From contig KE546966.1 in NCBI GenBank assembly GCA_000442125.1, forward strand, positions 644,969-708,968: a stretch of DNA of 64,000 bases, in the 5' to 3' direction. The DNA is from Opeltia flavorubescens (Eukaryota; Ascomycota; Lecanoromycetes; Teloschistales; Teloschistaceae). The translations under genes were made by a program, and so were the position numbers. This document shows, one piece after another, positions 25,533 through 36,939 of this stretch (position 1 is its first letter; each line of letters opens with the position of its first letter). The notes below the pieces were generated by a model. That model did not search any database. It worked only from the letters and a program-made list of their open reading frames with translations, and had not been told where the DNA came from.

Positions 25533-28258
25533 ATGTCAAATCCTACTGCCAATTGGGAGAAAGTCGGGGACCGCTTCTACCGAAAGGTCAAACTTTACGA
25601 TGCTGTCTTTGACCAGGACCTAGAGCTTGAGAATTACCTCTTAGTAGGAGCCCCTTACAGCGGTGCAATAGGTACATATTTCTTTTTCAAGCATAAGAAT
25701 TTATCTGACGGCATTCCAGCTCTATACAGAGATGAGAGCAAGCTCCATAATTACCGGGGAACCCAATCGGCCAAATCCAGCATTGACATTTATAGCTGCT
25801 CGGGCAAACTCATTCGACGCATCAATGTGGGAGCATACCTGAAGAACTCTCAAAAACCCCTCAGCTAAGAGATGTAGTGGGACAAAGGCTCAATACGCGG
25901 ATTAGGCTGGTCAGAAGACGAAAGACTGCTTGTCATTACTGAGGATGGCACGGTCCGAAGCTACTATGACTTGCAAGGCGATTTCACGCAGTTCTCTCTA
26001 GGGTTTGTATGTACTCTATACCAAAGGAATGCTTCTCTCCGGCTGAGTAACGAAGAATTAGGGGGCCGAAGAACACAAAGTCAAGGCCTGTAGGTTCTGG
26101 CCTTTTGGCTTCGTCGCAATCTTATCCAACAACCATTTCGTGGCTGTGACTTATCATGGTGGACGTCCCAAACTTCTCGCTATACCACCTGAGGATGAAG
26201 TACACTCGTGGGCAGTCATACCGCCAGCATATACTCTGTCTCGAAGTGTCGAGGTACTGGTAGCCATCGGCCAGACCATCTACGTCGTGGACTCGTCAGA
26301 TGCAGAGGACCGTGTTCTACCCAATGGTCCTTTCAAGCACATAAGCGTTTCTCCGAATGGACTTTACGTCACCCTTTATACGGAAGATGGAATGGTTTGG
26401 GTGATAACTAGCGATTTCCAAAATAAGATTGGCGAGTATGAATCGAAAGCAAAGACACCCCCGAAAGATGTACAATGGTGTGGCAACGATGCGGTCATGC
26501 TCGCCTGGGAGGATGAAGTCCATCTAATAGGCCCTAACGGTGCATCTCTGAGGTGAGTAACGCGACCGAACAACATCAATGCCACTGACAAGGATTTTAG
26601 GTATTATTTCGACGGATGGGTGCATCTACTTCCAGATATAGATGGGGTAAGACTCATCACGAATGATGTCTGCGAGTTCCTACAGAAAGTGCCAGGTTTG
26701 CCTTCCACAACCCGGAATCCATTTTAGCTGCTAAGGGTATACAGACAGCACGGAGGACGTCTTCAAATTAGGCTCAACCTCAGCGGCTTCTGTATTACTT
26801 GACGCTATGGACCAGCTGGAGAAGAAGTCGCCCAAGGCAGACGAGAACATTCGGCTGATAAAATCTAATCTACCAGATGCTGTCGGTACCTGTGTGCAAG
26901 CAGCTGGTAACGAGTTTGACATGCATTGGCAAAAGCAATTACTAAAGGCAGCGTCTTTTGGCAAATCTATCCTGGATCTCTACAGTAGTGATGATTTCGT
27001 CGATATGTGCGAGATGATTCGGATACTCAATGCTATCAGGGACTACAAGATTGGTTTGCCAATGTCGTATGATCAGTACCGGCGTCTCACATCGGAGAAG
27101 CTCATTCAGCGCCTGATTAATCGCCACGAGTACTTGTTAGCTGTCCGGCTATCCGAATATTTACGTCTGCCGGCGAACAAGATCCATGTCCACTGGGCGT
27201 CACAGAAAGTTCGCAATTCTACGGAAGATGAAGACGCCATATGTGATGCAGTAGTCAGCAAGTTGAACGGCAAGCCTGGCATTTCTTTCGAGGTCATTGC
27301 GCGTGCCGCCTACGATGAAGGCCGAAGCCGTCTTGCGACGCAGCTCCTCAACCATGAAACGCGTGCCGGGAAGCAAGTCCCTCTGCTTTTGTCCATGGAA
27401 GAAGACGAGATAGCTCTTGACAAAGCCTTAGAAAGTGGGGACACTGATCTCGTCTTCTTTGTGCTCCTCCAACTCAAGAAGAAACTTCCGCTAGCCTCGT
27501 TTTTCCGCCTCCTCACCAACCGCCCCGTCGCCACTGCCCTCGTGGAGTCTTCAGCCATAGATCAAGATCAAGAGCTTCTCAAAGACCTATACTATCAAGA
27601 CGATCGTCGTCTTGATGGTGCCAATCTGCTATTCAGCGAAGCATTACATCAAACTGCCCCTCAGACTAAGGTCGACAAGCTCAAGCTAGCCGTCAAATTA
27701 CTTGGTGATAGTAAAGATCCTACGTCAACGTTTTACAGTAGATCCTATACTGAAGCGCAAGCGCTTATCCGCGTCCAAGCTTCATTGGATCAAGATTCTG
27801 ACACTCATTACTCGGGCCTAAGCCTCAACGAAACTATACTTCGCCTCATCGAAAAGGGCAACGGCAAGCGTGCCGCGAAGTTGCAATCGGATTTCAAGGT
27901 ACCCGAAAAGACATGGTGGTGGCTTCGTCTGCGCGGACTGGTAGCCCGGCGTGACTGGAGGGAGATCGAAGAAGTGAGCAAGCAGCGCCGAAGTCCCATT
28001 GGGTGGGAAGCTTTCTTCAACGAGGTATTGGGGGCAGGAAAGCAGGAGCTGGCAGCGCTGTTTGTACCGAAGTGCACCGGACTTACTGCGCAGGAGCGGA
28101 GCGAGATGTTCGTTAAATGCGGAATGCTTGGAAAGGCCGGGGAGGAGCTCGTGAAAGTAAAGGATGTGAATGGATTGGAGGAGTTGAGGGGAAAGGCAAG
28201 AGCGGGCGAAGTGGCGGAGATTGACAGGTTACTTGCACAGTTTCGATCGAGAAGGTAG
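25533..28258 (+). CDS. VPS16: vacuolar sorting protein Vps16
   Basis: Core subunit of the HOPS and CORVET tethering complexes for vacuole and endosome fusion; binds Vps33 through its C-terminal solenoid. Exons 25533..25826, 25878..26006, 26062..26552, 26601..26695 and 26745..28258 give 840 residues, normal for the family. The N-terminal beta-propeller (about 1-420) starts with NPTANWEKVGDRFYRKVKLYD and includes GLGWSEDERLLVITEDGTVR and CRFWPFGFVAI. The alpha-solenoid follows, with QLLKAASFGKSIL, RILNAIRDYKIGLPMSYDQY and the strongly conserved EVIARAAYDEGRSRLATQLLNHE near residue 525. All five junctions are in frame and fall in conserved text. It ends tail-to-tail with the kinesin gene, 228 bases apart. 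Confidence 0.94.
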
Positions 28259-28486
28259 GTGTCTCCATGTTGCTGAAAACACTGATAATCATTCTACTAC
28301 TTCTGTCGCTCGCGCTACCTATCAGCTGACCAGACAACCTATATGCGTTACGTTCTCTAAACATATCCTGATGTCTGCTGTTCCCTCCCTTTCATCAACG
28401 CCTTGAGATTACACACGGGCGCCCACTCCGTATCCTCGTTACCAATCATGCTTTTACTACTCCGCGACACCGTTGCAACAGTTCGG

Positions 28487-30413
28487 TCAATTCGCCGTCA
28501 CCTCCCTCAAGGACGGTCTGGATGGCTTTTTTGCCTTCCTAACTCCAAATCGTTGATGATCATCTGCAACTTTCCGCCTGAACAACCCAAGATCTTTCAA
28601 TAAATCCTCCATCCGCTCCTGCATCTCCACCGCATCTCGTTCTTGCTTCTCTCGGATGCTGTCCGTATCACACCAAATTCCATCTTGCAATTCTTCCTGA
28701 TGTTCTTCGGGTTCTGGTATGGCCGTGGGTTCTGGCTCCTGGTTTTCCTTATCTGCTTCATCCTGTTCCTCGGGCCGCGCAATAGCAATTGGATTCTTCA
28801 AACTATCCAACGCTAGCTTCAGATGCCGCCTCAACGCCTCGTTCTGCTCAACCAGTTGCCGAATCTTGCTCTCACCTACCAATCGTTCTTCTTCCATCAT
28901 CCGCTGCATACGTTCCACCTTCATCTGATATTCCTCTAGTTTCTCATCCCTCGCGCCTCGTTCTCGCTCCGCTGCAGCCACATGTTCACGCCCTCGTCTC
29001 TCGTTGGCGGCTGAATTTGCTTGGCTGACTTGGACCTGCAGCTCGCGGATCGTTTCTTGCATTTCGGCGATTTGGGCATCACGCTGCTGGGCGCTGACGC
29101 TATCTTGGTTCACGATAGCACGTGTGCGGATGTGTTTGGCCTGGTCGGCGTACCTGAGAGTGGATAAGGTCTCGTCGTAGTCAGATGGGGCAATGCAGGC
29201 GATCATGGCAGTCTTGCTATTCCCGCCCAGAGAGTCTTTAAGAAGCCAGGTGAGGATTGAGTCTCGGTAAGGGACGACGTCTTTACTTCTTGTTTTACCA
29301 CCGTTGTGGACTCGGCTGTGTTTCGGATCTGCGAGCGCGGCAATAACCCGGCCGAGGGTTGTGAGTGATTTGTTGATGTTACTTCCTTCTCGTAGACGGG
29401 CACCAGTCGCCTCTGTGGCTTTTGCCCGCTCACTTCCGGCAAGATCAACAAGGCGGATTCGTGCAAGACGTTCGGTTGTGCTGTCGGTGGCGAGGTCGTG
29501 ATGGATTTGTTTGAGCATGATGGTAAAGACGGCGTGAGAGCGAGATGAGGTGTCATTCATTTTGGTGGAAGCTGTCGTACGGTTGTTGTCGCCGAGCCGC
29601 ATGTGGCGAAGGAGCTCATGATAATTCTTCACCGGTAGATCGGTGAGGTCTTTGATGTAGGGGCCCTCTGTTGGAGATTCGCGAATCTTGAGATAGAAAG
29701 GGTGAGGATCTGAGGAGCGTGGTTGTGGGCCTAGGAGGTCGCGGACGTGCTCGTTGTAGACCTCAAAGTAGGATACTCGGACGGTGTAGGATATGTTGGG
29801 AGAAACACTAGATTCGATTCGCTGGAAGAGATCTTCGCACGTTCTGGGAATAAGACCTGGTTGTGTTGGGGTACCCATCATAGTATAGGATTTGCCAGAG
29901 CCTGTTTGGCCATAGGCAAAGATGCAGGTGTGGTAGCCTTCGAAATTATGATCGAGAAACTCCTCGCCAAGGGCATTGTAGATGTCTTCCTGATGAGCAT
30001 AATGTTCATCTTCCGTGTTGTGCGACCAGAAGGAATTGTCAAAGGTGAACTTCTTCTCTTCGAATATTTTACGACTCTGTGTTCGAGAATTGGCAGCGTC
30101 GGTGGTATTTGGGGCTTGCAATGTTGTAGCTTCCGTGTCCGGGTCCATTTCGACGAGACATTGCGCGCCTCGTTCGATCTCTGGGCATCGGTCAGTGTGG
30201 TACTTAATGCATACGAGCAGCAATTGTACCTCTGGGCAAGAAACCTCTGACTCTGACGACGACTCTAACGTTACCGCCTCCGTTGTCGGGCGTCATTCTG
30301 CCCATTGGTACGAGTTCGGATTCCCTAGAGCGCAAGGAAGGTGTGGAGGCAGACGACTTTAACTGTCGGACCTCTGTAGCAACACCAGGGAAGGCTCGAG
30401 GGTCCAGCGCCAT
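28487..30413 (-). CDS. short kinesin-3-like motor
   Basis: Microtubule motor with an N-terminal kinesin head. Exons 30413..30230 and 30180..28487 give 625 residues; the 49-nt intron joins GFLPR/EIERGA in the first strand of the head. Motor motifs: P-loop GQTGSGKSYTMMGTP, switch I NDTSSRSHAVF, switch II DLAGSER, and the NINKSLTTLGRVIAAL helix. A coiled coil follows at about 400-500 (QQRDAQIAEMQETIRELQVQV), then an acidic stretch and a basic tail ending KAKKPSRPSLREV. The head text (YNEHVRDLL, STKMNDTSSRSH, YADQAKHIR) is kinesin-3-like. The protein lacks the FHA and PH domains of long Unc104/KIF1 motors and is about a third of their length, resembling the short kinesin-3 class of filamentous fungi (UncB/NcKin3 type). 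That subclass call is inference. Confidence 0.86.
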
Positions 30414-30554
30414 GTCTTCCAGTTGTAATGAGATGCACTGTACGAGTGCCCTGAACCTCAATTGATGCAGCGCATACATTCAAAATCTGTTCATGTTGTC
30501 GCCCTATGTAAACAAAGGATGTCATGATCGACGCCGGGTTAATGCTGGCCGTCT

Positions 30555-30576
30555 ACTAATCTAAACTAAGATTAGT
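30555..30576. repeat. short inverted repeat upstream of kinesin gene
   Basis: Arms ACTAATCT (30555-30562) and AGATTAGT (30569-30576) with a 6-base spacer, about 140 bases upstream of the kinesin start codon. It could be a dimeric protein-binding site or a chance hairpin. Confidence 0.5.
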
Positions 30577-30657
30577 CGCTTGTTTCCTTTTCGGGCGTGC
30601 TCCAACCACCTGCATTATCGCCGGGTCTTGTGATCTGCTGAACTGCTTCAATTACCG

Positions 30658-31626
30658 CTATTTTATATCTTCTCCAGCGACAACAAAATCCTTTATGAAC
30701 ACATTGTTATCACTATCACCATCGATCTCTGGTGCATACGATGAACTCTCGTCCCAGTCCCAACCAGCTGTCGCCTTTCCCCTCTGATCTTCAATCCTCA
30801 ACCGATTGAATAGATCCATCATTGGGGGCACAGCTTTTGGCTTCTTTCTTTTCCCTATCATCTTTTCCCGTAGCTCGTCCATCCTGGTCTTAACACATGG
30901 TGTCATTCCTTGTACCTGACCCCATGGAGTCGTCTTAGGATTTTCAGGTTCCAAGAACGTTACCTGTTGTAGGTCACGGAGACGGCTGATAATCTTCGGG
31001 TAACCGATGAATGATGGTTTCGTACAGAATGTCGGACTGTAGTCGTTATATACGAAAACGAGCGTCTCGAGCCTGAGCAAGTTGCCCAGTACGTGCGTCG
31101 CCTTTGGATCATCCCAATCGCCTGCAGGAAGATCCAGACGTATATTTCGGATCTCGTTTGCGCGCACCCGCCCGATTGAGACGAGGAAATCACTCAAGTC
31201 TTCGGACCTGAAGAAATTCAAGGTATTGTTCTTGTACCAGAGATGGAATGCTTCTAGTAGGATTGTTCGACAGGTTGCGAGGATGGCAAGACAGGACGAA
31301 GGGGCTACTGCTCGCGCGGCCATGACCCTCTCCTGTTTGATGCTCTTGAAAGCTCTCATCTTTCGTCTTCGCTTCCTGCGCGCCCACTTGGAAACGTTAT
31401 CGAGATTGCAATTAGGTTCGGGAGGGAGGCCCGGGAGATGTTGTGGTACATATCTGGAACTCGGGAGAGGCGTGATCCAAGTCGCACGAGAATCAACTTG
31501 TACAGTCAAAACGAAGAAGTAGATACGCTCGCGGATAACATCGGGAAGAGTAAGGAATGGACGGGCTTTCGGATTTTGGGAGCGCACGGCTGACAATGGG
31601 GAAGAAGGAGATTGAGAATAGGTCAT
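30658..31626 (-). CDS. uncharacterised protein with F-box-like N-terminus
   Basis: Single frame of 322 residues from the first ATG at 31626; the open frame extends a little upstream but has no earlier ATG. The segment FLTLPDVIRERIYFFVL (about residues 27-43) resembles the leucine-rich opening (LPxEIRxxIY) of many short Pezizomycotina proteins with F-box-like or 2EXR-like starts. Also visible are a basic patch (WARRKRRRKMRAFKSIKQ), SCLAILATCRTILLEAFHLWYKNNTLNF, which is the next conserved element of that group (cysteine/arginine, then a YxxNxF-type motif), and a C-terminal basic block (MIGKRKKPK). I cannot name a function. Its start faces DMA1 across about 730 bases. Confidence 0.7.
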   Translation of the reverse strand: MTYSQSPSSPLSAVRSQNPKARPFLTLPDVIRERIYFFVLTVQVDSRATWITPLPSSRYVPQHLPGLPPEPNCNLDNVSKWARRKRRRKMRAFKSIKQERVMAARAVAPSSCLAILATCRTILLEAFHLWYKNNTLNFFRSEDLSDFLVSIGRVRANEIRNIRLDLPAGDWDDPKATHVLGNLLRLETLVFVYNDYSPTFCTKPSFIGYPKIISRLRDLQQVTFLEPENPKTTPWGQVQGMTPCVKTRMDELREKMIGKRKKPKAVPPMMDLFNRLRIEDQRGKATAGWDWDESSSYAPEIDGDSDNNVFIKDFVVAGEDIK

Positions 31627-31941
31627 TATGATTACCGTTGCTTGATTTAAGAACAAGAGAATGTCTATTAGTTATACTTATACTTGTAACTTGTCTCATG
31701 CGCTCTGACTCAACGTCGCCTGTATTTTGGACTTCCCGCTTGGCTTCGATGATCGAACCAAACGTGAAGCCGCTACGTCCACTCAACATAAGTAGTCCTT
31801 ATTGACCATCGCATATTCGGACATTAGAGATAGCATGCCCTTAACTATACTGACACCGTTCTTGTGCTAACAACATGGATTGTCCAAAAAAGTATGCTTG
31901 TGTAGGAAGCTGTTTGAAAAAATGCTTCCGAACAAACGAAC

Positions 31942-31984
31942 AGACCATGGATGCTCACCACCTACGCTGTATGTCCCATGGTCT
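31942..31984. repeat. 9-bp inverted repeat
   Basis: AGACCATGG (31942-31950) and CCATGGTCT (31976-31984), perfect arms with a 25-base spacer, in the DMA1 upstream region. Confidence 0.55.
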
Positions 31985-32023
31985 AGGAGATGGTTGGGCA
32001 ACTTAGCGAGCAAACAAATCAGG

Positions 32024-32071
32024 TCGGGGTGGAAACGTGGCGTGAGGCAGGATGCAGGGTCTCCACCCCGA
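32024..32071. repeat. 10-bp inverted repeat with GGGG core
   Basis: TCGGGGTGGA (32024-32033) and TCCACCCCGA (32062-32071), perfect arms with a 28-base spacer. The arms contain CGGGG/CCCCG, the core recognised by several fungal C2H2 zinc-finger regulators, so a paired regulatory site is possible. Confidence 0.55.
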
Positions 32072-32357
32072 TCAGTAATCTTGTACTCTGACAGATATGG
32101 AGACTAAAGGCAAGCTGAAATAATGGGGAATTGGTCGGGATTCGGAGGAGATGCATCTCACCACGGTTGAGCCAAGGGCTGGTGTTCTAGAGCTCCTTCC
32201 TGTACAAGGAGTAGATCGGCATCCGACATCTGAAATTCTAATCACTGGCATGCATGACCGATTTACTCCTTTGTCTACAACAAATCTACAGACGACTGTT
32301 GTATGGCTTCAGTTTGTGTCCTCTTAGCGGCTAAGACTTTGTAAGGGCGATAGAAAG

Positions 32358-34376
32358 ATGTTCCAGCCTACACCAACTCCTTCGCCCAGTCCCAATCCCA
32401 CTTCCACTCCCACCCCCAACCCCACCTCAACCTCCCCAAGCCCATCCTCAGCTCCTACCTCTTCTCTTCCACGCTCTACTACACGCCGCAGGCGTCTGAG
32501 CACCCTCAGAAGTTACACTCAACATTACTTATCTTCATTGGCTTCATCAAGTAGCGACGTCTCGTCTCCTGCTGTAGCCCTCTCCACCACCCCAGAAGCA
32601 TCCTCTCCTGTCGGAAGGAACCTACCTCCATCAACATCAAGCTCCGACGACCAACGGGACCTGCATCGCACCACTTCAACAGAACCCTCTGACGAACGTC
32701 TACTACCGCCAACTCCTCTCTACGACTCCATAAACCCCGTGCATTCATCTCAGCCCATACCAAGTGACGGCACGCCTGCGACAATCGTGAGCACTGCTAT
32801 CGGTGGTATATCTAGAATCATGGCAAGGCATCGAGCGACAAATTCAAATGCGTCCCAGGCCAACCAGAAGACGACTACTACTACTGAAACAGCCAATCCT
32901 CCAACCACGACAAATGGGTCCAAGGATTCATCTAGCGAGCGAGCTGAGCTCCCCTCAATTCGTTTGGTCCCACATCAAGATCCTCGCTCAAATCGTCCCT
33001 CTTTGACCTTCCCTCCTATGGGCAGGAGTCTTCCCTCCGAAGACGCTATCATTCGTGTGGGTCGATACTCGGAGCGTGACGCCGCTCCCAATCCTCCGCC
33101 AAATGTCCCTTCCGCTGCTCCCGTTGGTTTCAAATCCAAGGTTGTCAGCCGGAAACATTGCGAGTTCTGGTGCTCCAACGGTCAATGGTTCATCAAAGAT
33201 GTCAAGAGCTCATCTGGCACTTTTCTCAACCACATCAGACTCAGTCAGCCAAGTGTGGAATCGCGACCCTACCCAGTCAAAGACGGCGACGTCGTTCAGT
33301 TAGGCATTGACTTTCGAGGTGGGGAGGAGATGATATTTCGATGCGTCAAAATTCGGGTCGAGTGCAATCGCGGCTGGCAAAAGGCTCTCAACACCTTCAA
33401 GTATGTACTAGTGTTACAGCATGTGCTGGTCGAGTACTAAAAGTCGCAGCGTTGCTACCCATAAACGCCTAATCGGTAAAGCGACGCAAAAGATTGATGC
33501 AGACCCGACCTCAGGTCATTCATCCGAATGCGCAATTTGCCTCATGTCTATTGCGGTAGGTTACGTGTCAAAAGTTCTATGGTCTACAGTCAACTGACCC
33601 GACAACTATAGCCCTGTCAAGCTCTGTTTGTTGCTCCATGCTCTCATGTTTGGCACTACAAATGCATACGGCCTATTCTCAACGATCACAAGACTTTCCC
33701 CTCCTTCTTGTGCCCAAATTGTCGCGCGGTAGCCGACCTGGAGGCAGATGTTGATGACCCTGACGCTTTGGATGATTGGGACGATGAAGAGGCCAGCAAT
33801 GAATCGGAGGTCGAGGAGAAGAAGGATACAACGTCCAACAATGCAAGCCCGGACCGTGCGGAGCGGGCAGTAGAGCAGGAGGATAGCTCTCTTGCTAACA
33901 TGACTTCGAGGCAGCTGTCCGTGAGAAATGGCATCGATCCGCCACCGGACTCGACTGAGTATACAGGTGTGGATGCTCCTCCGCCGTCTCGTGCTACACC
34001 TTCTCCGAATGGGGCTCGCAAAAACAATTCTAGTACTGCACCGAACCTACTCAACCGCCGTAACGCTCGTGGTATTACTCCCCCCAATCAAATACCGTTG
34101 CCGGCCACAGAGGGACAATTGTCGAATCTGCCTTTGTCACAAGATGCATTTCTTCCACAAATGACACCTGGTCAAGGGTTCCTTGGGCATGGAGACTTTT
34201 TCTCCCGAGACGCTATGATGGGCGACGCAATAACCCCTGGGTCAGAACTGGGCCCTATGACTCCGACCAATAATGCTGGCCCTTTTGTCTTCGATGGTAG
34301 TGCAGGGCGCGATACGATTCACCGATCTGGAGGAACCATCTCAGAAAGATCAAACGGTGTGACATCCGAAGCATAG
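32358..34376 (+). CDS. DMA1: FHA-RING ubiquitin ligase (Dma1 type)
   Basis: E3 ubiquitin ligase of the Dma1/Chf1 family, which acts in mitotic-exit or spindle-checkpoint and septation control by binding phosphothreonine through FHA and ubiquitinating through RING. Exons 32358..33400, 33450..33555 and 33612..34376 give 637 residues. The N-terminus is a Pro/Ser/Thr-rich repeat tract. The FHA domain lies at about 210-350, with IIRVGRYS, SRKHCEFW and SSSGTFLNHIRLS. The RING starts CAICLMSI, crosses the third exon junction and continues CSHVWHYKCIRPIL..CPNC. The C-terminal 190 residues are disordered and acidic, then Ser/Pro-rich. Both introns fall in conserved text and keep frame. Confidence 0.92.
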
Positions 34377-34689
34377 CTCTCAACTATTCAATAAGATTAA
34401 CTTCCACCACCCTTCGAGGTCCTCGGTGAGCATCTACCTCTGGGTAAACGGCTTGGTGAAAGTTATCACCGGCCTCCGGTGGGTTTCATTCAGTACCAAG
34501 ATTTAGGGAGCTTAAGGCGAACGACGATTCTTTCTGTCACAAGTGCGGCAACTTTATTGTTCCTTCGGTCATGCTGGCCCGTATCTTCTTTTGCCGAAAG
34601 TCTATATCACAGTCTTCAATTAAAATATTCGTACACTGGAAGTTTGCTTCCGGATGACAAGCTTTTCATCCTTACTGCGGATGTTCACT
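34377..34689. other. intergenic between converging genes
   Basis: 313 bases between the DMA1 stop and the stop of the Irc6/AAGAB-like gene; expected 3' untranslated regions, no coding signal. Confidence 0.5.
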
Positions 34690-35813
34690 CTAATCAATAG
34701 ACTCGACGGATTTCATGACCTCCATGACTGCTCTGGCTGCGAAACGTTTTCTTTCATTTTGAGCCATCCCAGCTCCTTTTTCTGCGAGAGGAAGGAAGGT
34801 CTCAGTTGGCATTGATGCAGGTAGGGTACAGCGTGAAAGAGGAAGAAGATAGGATTCAGATACACACCTTTGATAGCTTGCATCTTCATCATCATGCTTT
34901 CGAGTTCTTCGATCTGGTCATCACCTCCCGGGTCTTCGTTCCCACCATCCTCGTCATGCTTGAGAATGGCTTCATGCATCCCAGGGGCGTCAGTTTCCAC
35001 CTCGATTCCCTCAGAAGGTTTACTTCCATCTCGTAGGCCTAGTTCAGTCTCGAAGACGTCGATGTCGTCTTCTATATCAAGGTCCCCACCATCCCATTCA
35101 TTTGCTTCCAGAGTCTCCTTTAGTCTTTCGAACCCAACGCGTTCCCCAAATTCGTTTTTCCCTTTTGCTTCGCCGTCGATCCATTCCCAGCCTCCACAGT
35201 CTAGGCACAAGTCCTCCCACTCCTCATCTGTTACATTGAGTACTGGTCGTAGAGGCTGCGGCATGCCGACGACTAGAAGGAGTGGCTCGCTGTCGATTGC
35301 GCTGTAAGCGTTGGATCTTTCTTGATGGTGGGTAAGGACGCTGTGTATTGTGGAGAGTGTGGAACGAATGTTTTCCTGTCACAAGATTAGATCAGGATTG
35401 ATATGACCTCAGCACAGTATTTGCAACTCCCGGCATGGAAGTAGGAGGCAGAATGGATCTGCGTACCATTGTTTCCGCTTCAGCTGCTCCCTGCGCAGAC
35501 ATTGGCTTCCGAACCACGACAACCCATGCTCCTATGCTTCGAATGACTTCTGCTGCTTCTGGAGCTAACCATTCGGCCTTCCATTCTTGGCTTTTGGAGA
35601 TGGTGTCGTGCCATATTGGTAATGTGGTGGTGTAGTAAGGTGTCTCTAGACGGAGCTCAGATTCTGCAAGGTCGAAATAGTTAATTAGGTGTCAGCTGAA
35701 CAATTGGGCATAAACAAACCTTGAACGAGCTGTGGTAGTGGAGTAGAAGGGGAAGTAGTGAGGACAATTATGCGAAGAGGGTTACTGATGGTCGGTGGGA
35801 TGGAGGGGGACAT
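34690..35813 (-). CDS. adaptin-binding protein, Irc6/AAGAB-like
   Basis: Likely relative of p34/AAGAB (yeast Irc6), a chaperone-like factor binding clathrin adaptor complexes, with a Rossmann-like small-GTPase-type fold. Four exons: 35813..35720, 35663..35467, 35375..34868 and 34781..34690, for 296 residues. Evidence: N-terminal strand NPLRIIVLTTSPSTPLPQLVQ, followed by IWHDTISKSQEWKAEWLAPEA and VIRSIGAWVVVVRKP. Then EPLLLVVGMPQPLRP, an acidic CLDCGGWEWIDGE, and LEANEWDGGD, which is typical of this family. The C-terminal helix IEELESMMMKMQAIK/EKGAGMAQNERKRFAARAV crosses the last junction. For that last exon I chose the acceptor at 34782 because it gives the conserved EKG..ERKRFAA join; another in-frame join using GTGTAT is possible. 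The family name is inference; the gene model is firm. Confidence 0.78.
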
Positions 35814-36104
35814 TGCGGGGGGATTTGGATGGTTGTGATCACATTAAACCAGGAGAAGATATCAAAATTATAGGAAGACGTGAAAATAAGAACCAGAATA
35901 AACCATACATTTTGGGTATCTCTTTGGTAAGTTCATCCTTCGAAAGACGATTATACCTGAATGTTCGACTTCTCCGGCACCATACCTAGGGCTTGGCGCA
36001 TTTGGCCCCATCGCCCTGTCGATATTAATGCCGGCTGCTCTTGAAGCGGTGACCTCTATCGATAATCCTCCATGTTTTTTCGTTGAAATTTCTTGTAGAA
36101 CCCA

Positions 36105-36752
36105 TCATCCACCTCTCGGACCTCTTTGACCTCTTGCGCGGTTCACCGTTGCTCTCCCTCTAGCCATACCCACACCACGACCTCGGACTCCTCTTGACCG
36201 GAACATTGGCGCATTCCTGCAAGTAATGATTAGTACACAGCGTATATAATACCAAACCCAATACATTTCCAATGACAGTTCGAGGGCTGTGAATCGTTTC
36301 TGGGGAAGGACATACCTCAGCATGTCCGGCACGATGAAAAACCTCACATGGCTCCCTCGAATGTAGACTTGGTCGAGATGACTGACACGGCCGTCGCGCG
36401 CGGTAACGGTGATGTCTTTTAGTTGGACGTTCATATTGTCTTCAGCTATTGGCGGAGAGAAGAAGGATTAGCCAATACAATGTATGGGAGGGTGAATCTT
36501 GCGAGAACGGCTTGAGGGAGGGATGAGGAGTAGGGAGTTGAGGAATTTGAAGATTAGACATTAAGAGAGGAGGAAATTACCTTCGATTAACTTGCCGCGA
36601 TAGACCTGTCCGGAGGTGATTTCAAGGGTTACGACATGGTTCTAGCAGAGGATTGTCAGCTTCTGTCTTTTCCTGGGACTTTAGGTGAGGATGATCACTC
36701 ATACCTGTGCTTCATTGAGGAGCTTGATCGGGATCCCGATTGTGCTCGTCAT
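36105..36752 (-). CDS. SMD3: Sm D3 core snRNP protein
   Basis: Core Sm ring subunit of spliceosomal U1, U2, U4 and U5 snRNPs. Four exons: 36752..36705, 36641..36581, 36445..36316 and 36216..36105, for 116 residues. The start [23 protein letters not shown] is in the first exon. Sm motif 1 is [28 protein letters not shown], and Sm motif 2 is [18 protein letters not shown]. The C-terminus is the RG-rich tail ([21 protein letters not shown]), the usual target of arginine methylation. The two short first exons are easy to miss, but frame and conservation confirm them. It is head-to-head with GEP4, 187 bases between starts. Confidence 0.95.
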
Positions 36753-36939
36753 CTTGCCTTGAGTGCTTCAGTACGCACTATATTTCTTGAATCGATTTGC
36801 AGAATCATCGCGGAAATTCCCGTGCTATATGCTCAATTGCCAAGCATCGTTGTGATTGGCCAGGATTTTCTTTTTGAATATCTTGAGGAGAATGAATACT
36901 CATCTCTGAGATATTTGTGAATTTCTCGTCTCTCTTTCG
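36753..36939. promoter_or_regulatory. bidirectional promoter SMD3 / GEP4
   Basis: 187 bases between diverging start codons, the shortest divergent gap in the window. Both promoters and leaders must be here. Confidence 0.6.

Larger units (their letters stand above)
31627..32357. promoter_or_regulatory. divergent promoter region upstream of DMA1
   Basis: Holds promoters of the minus-strand uncharacterised gene and of DMA1. It contains two inverted repeats (31942-31984 and 32024-32071), listed separately. No coding signal. Confidence 0.5.
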
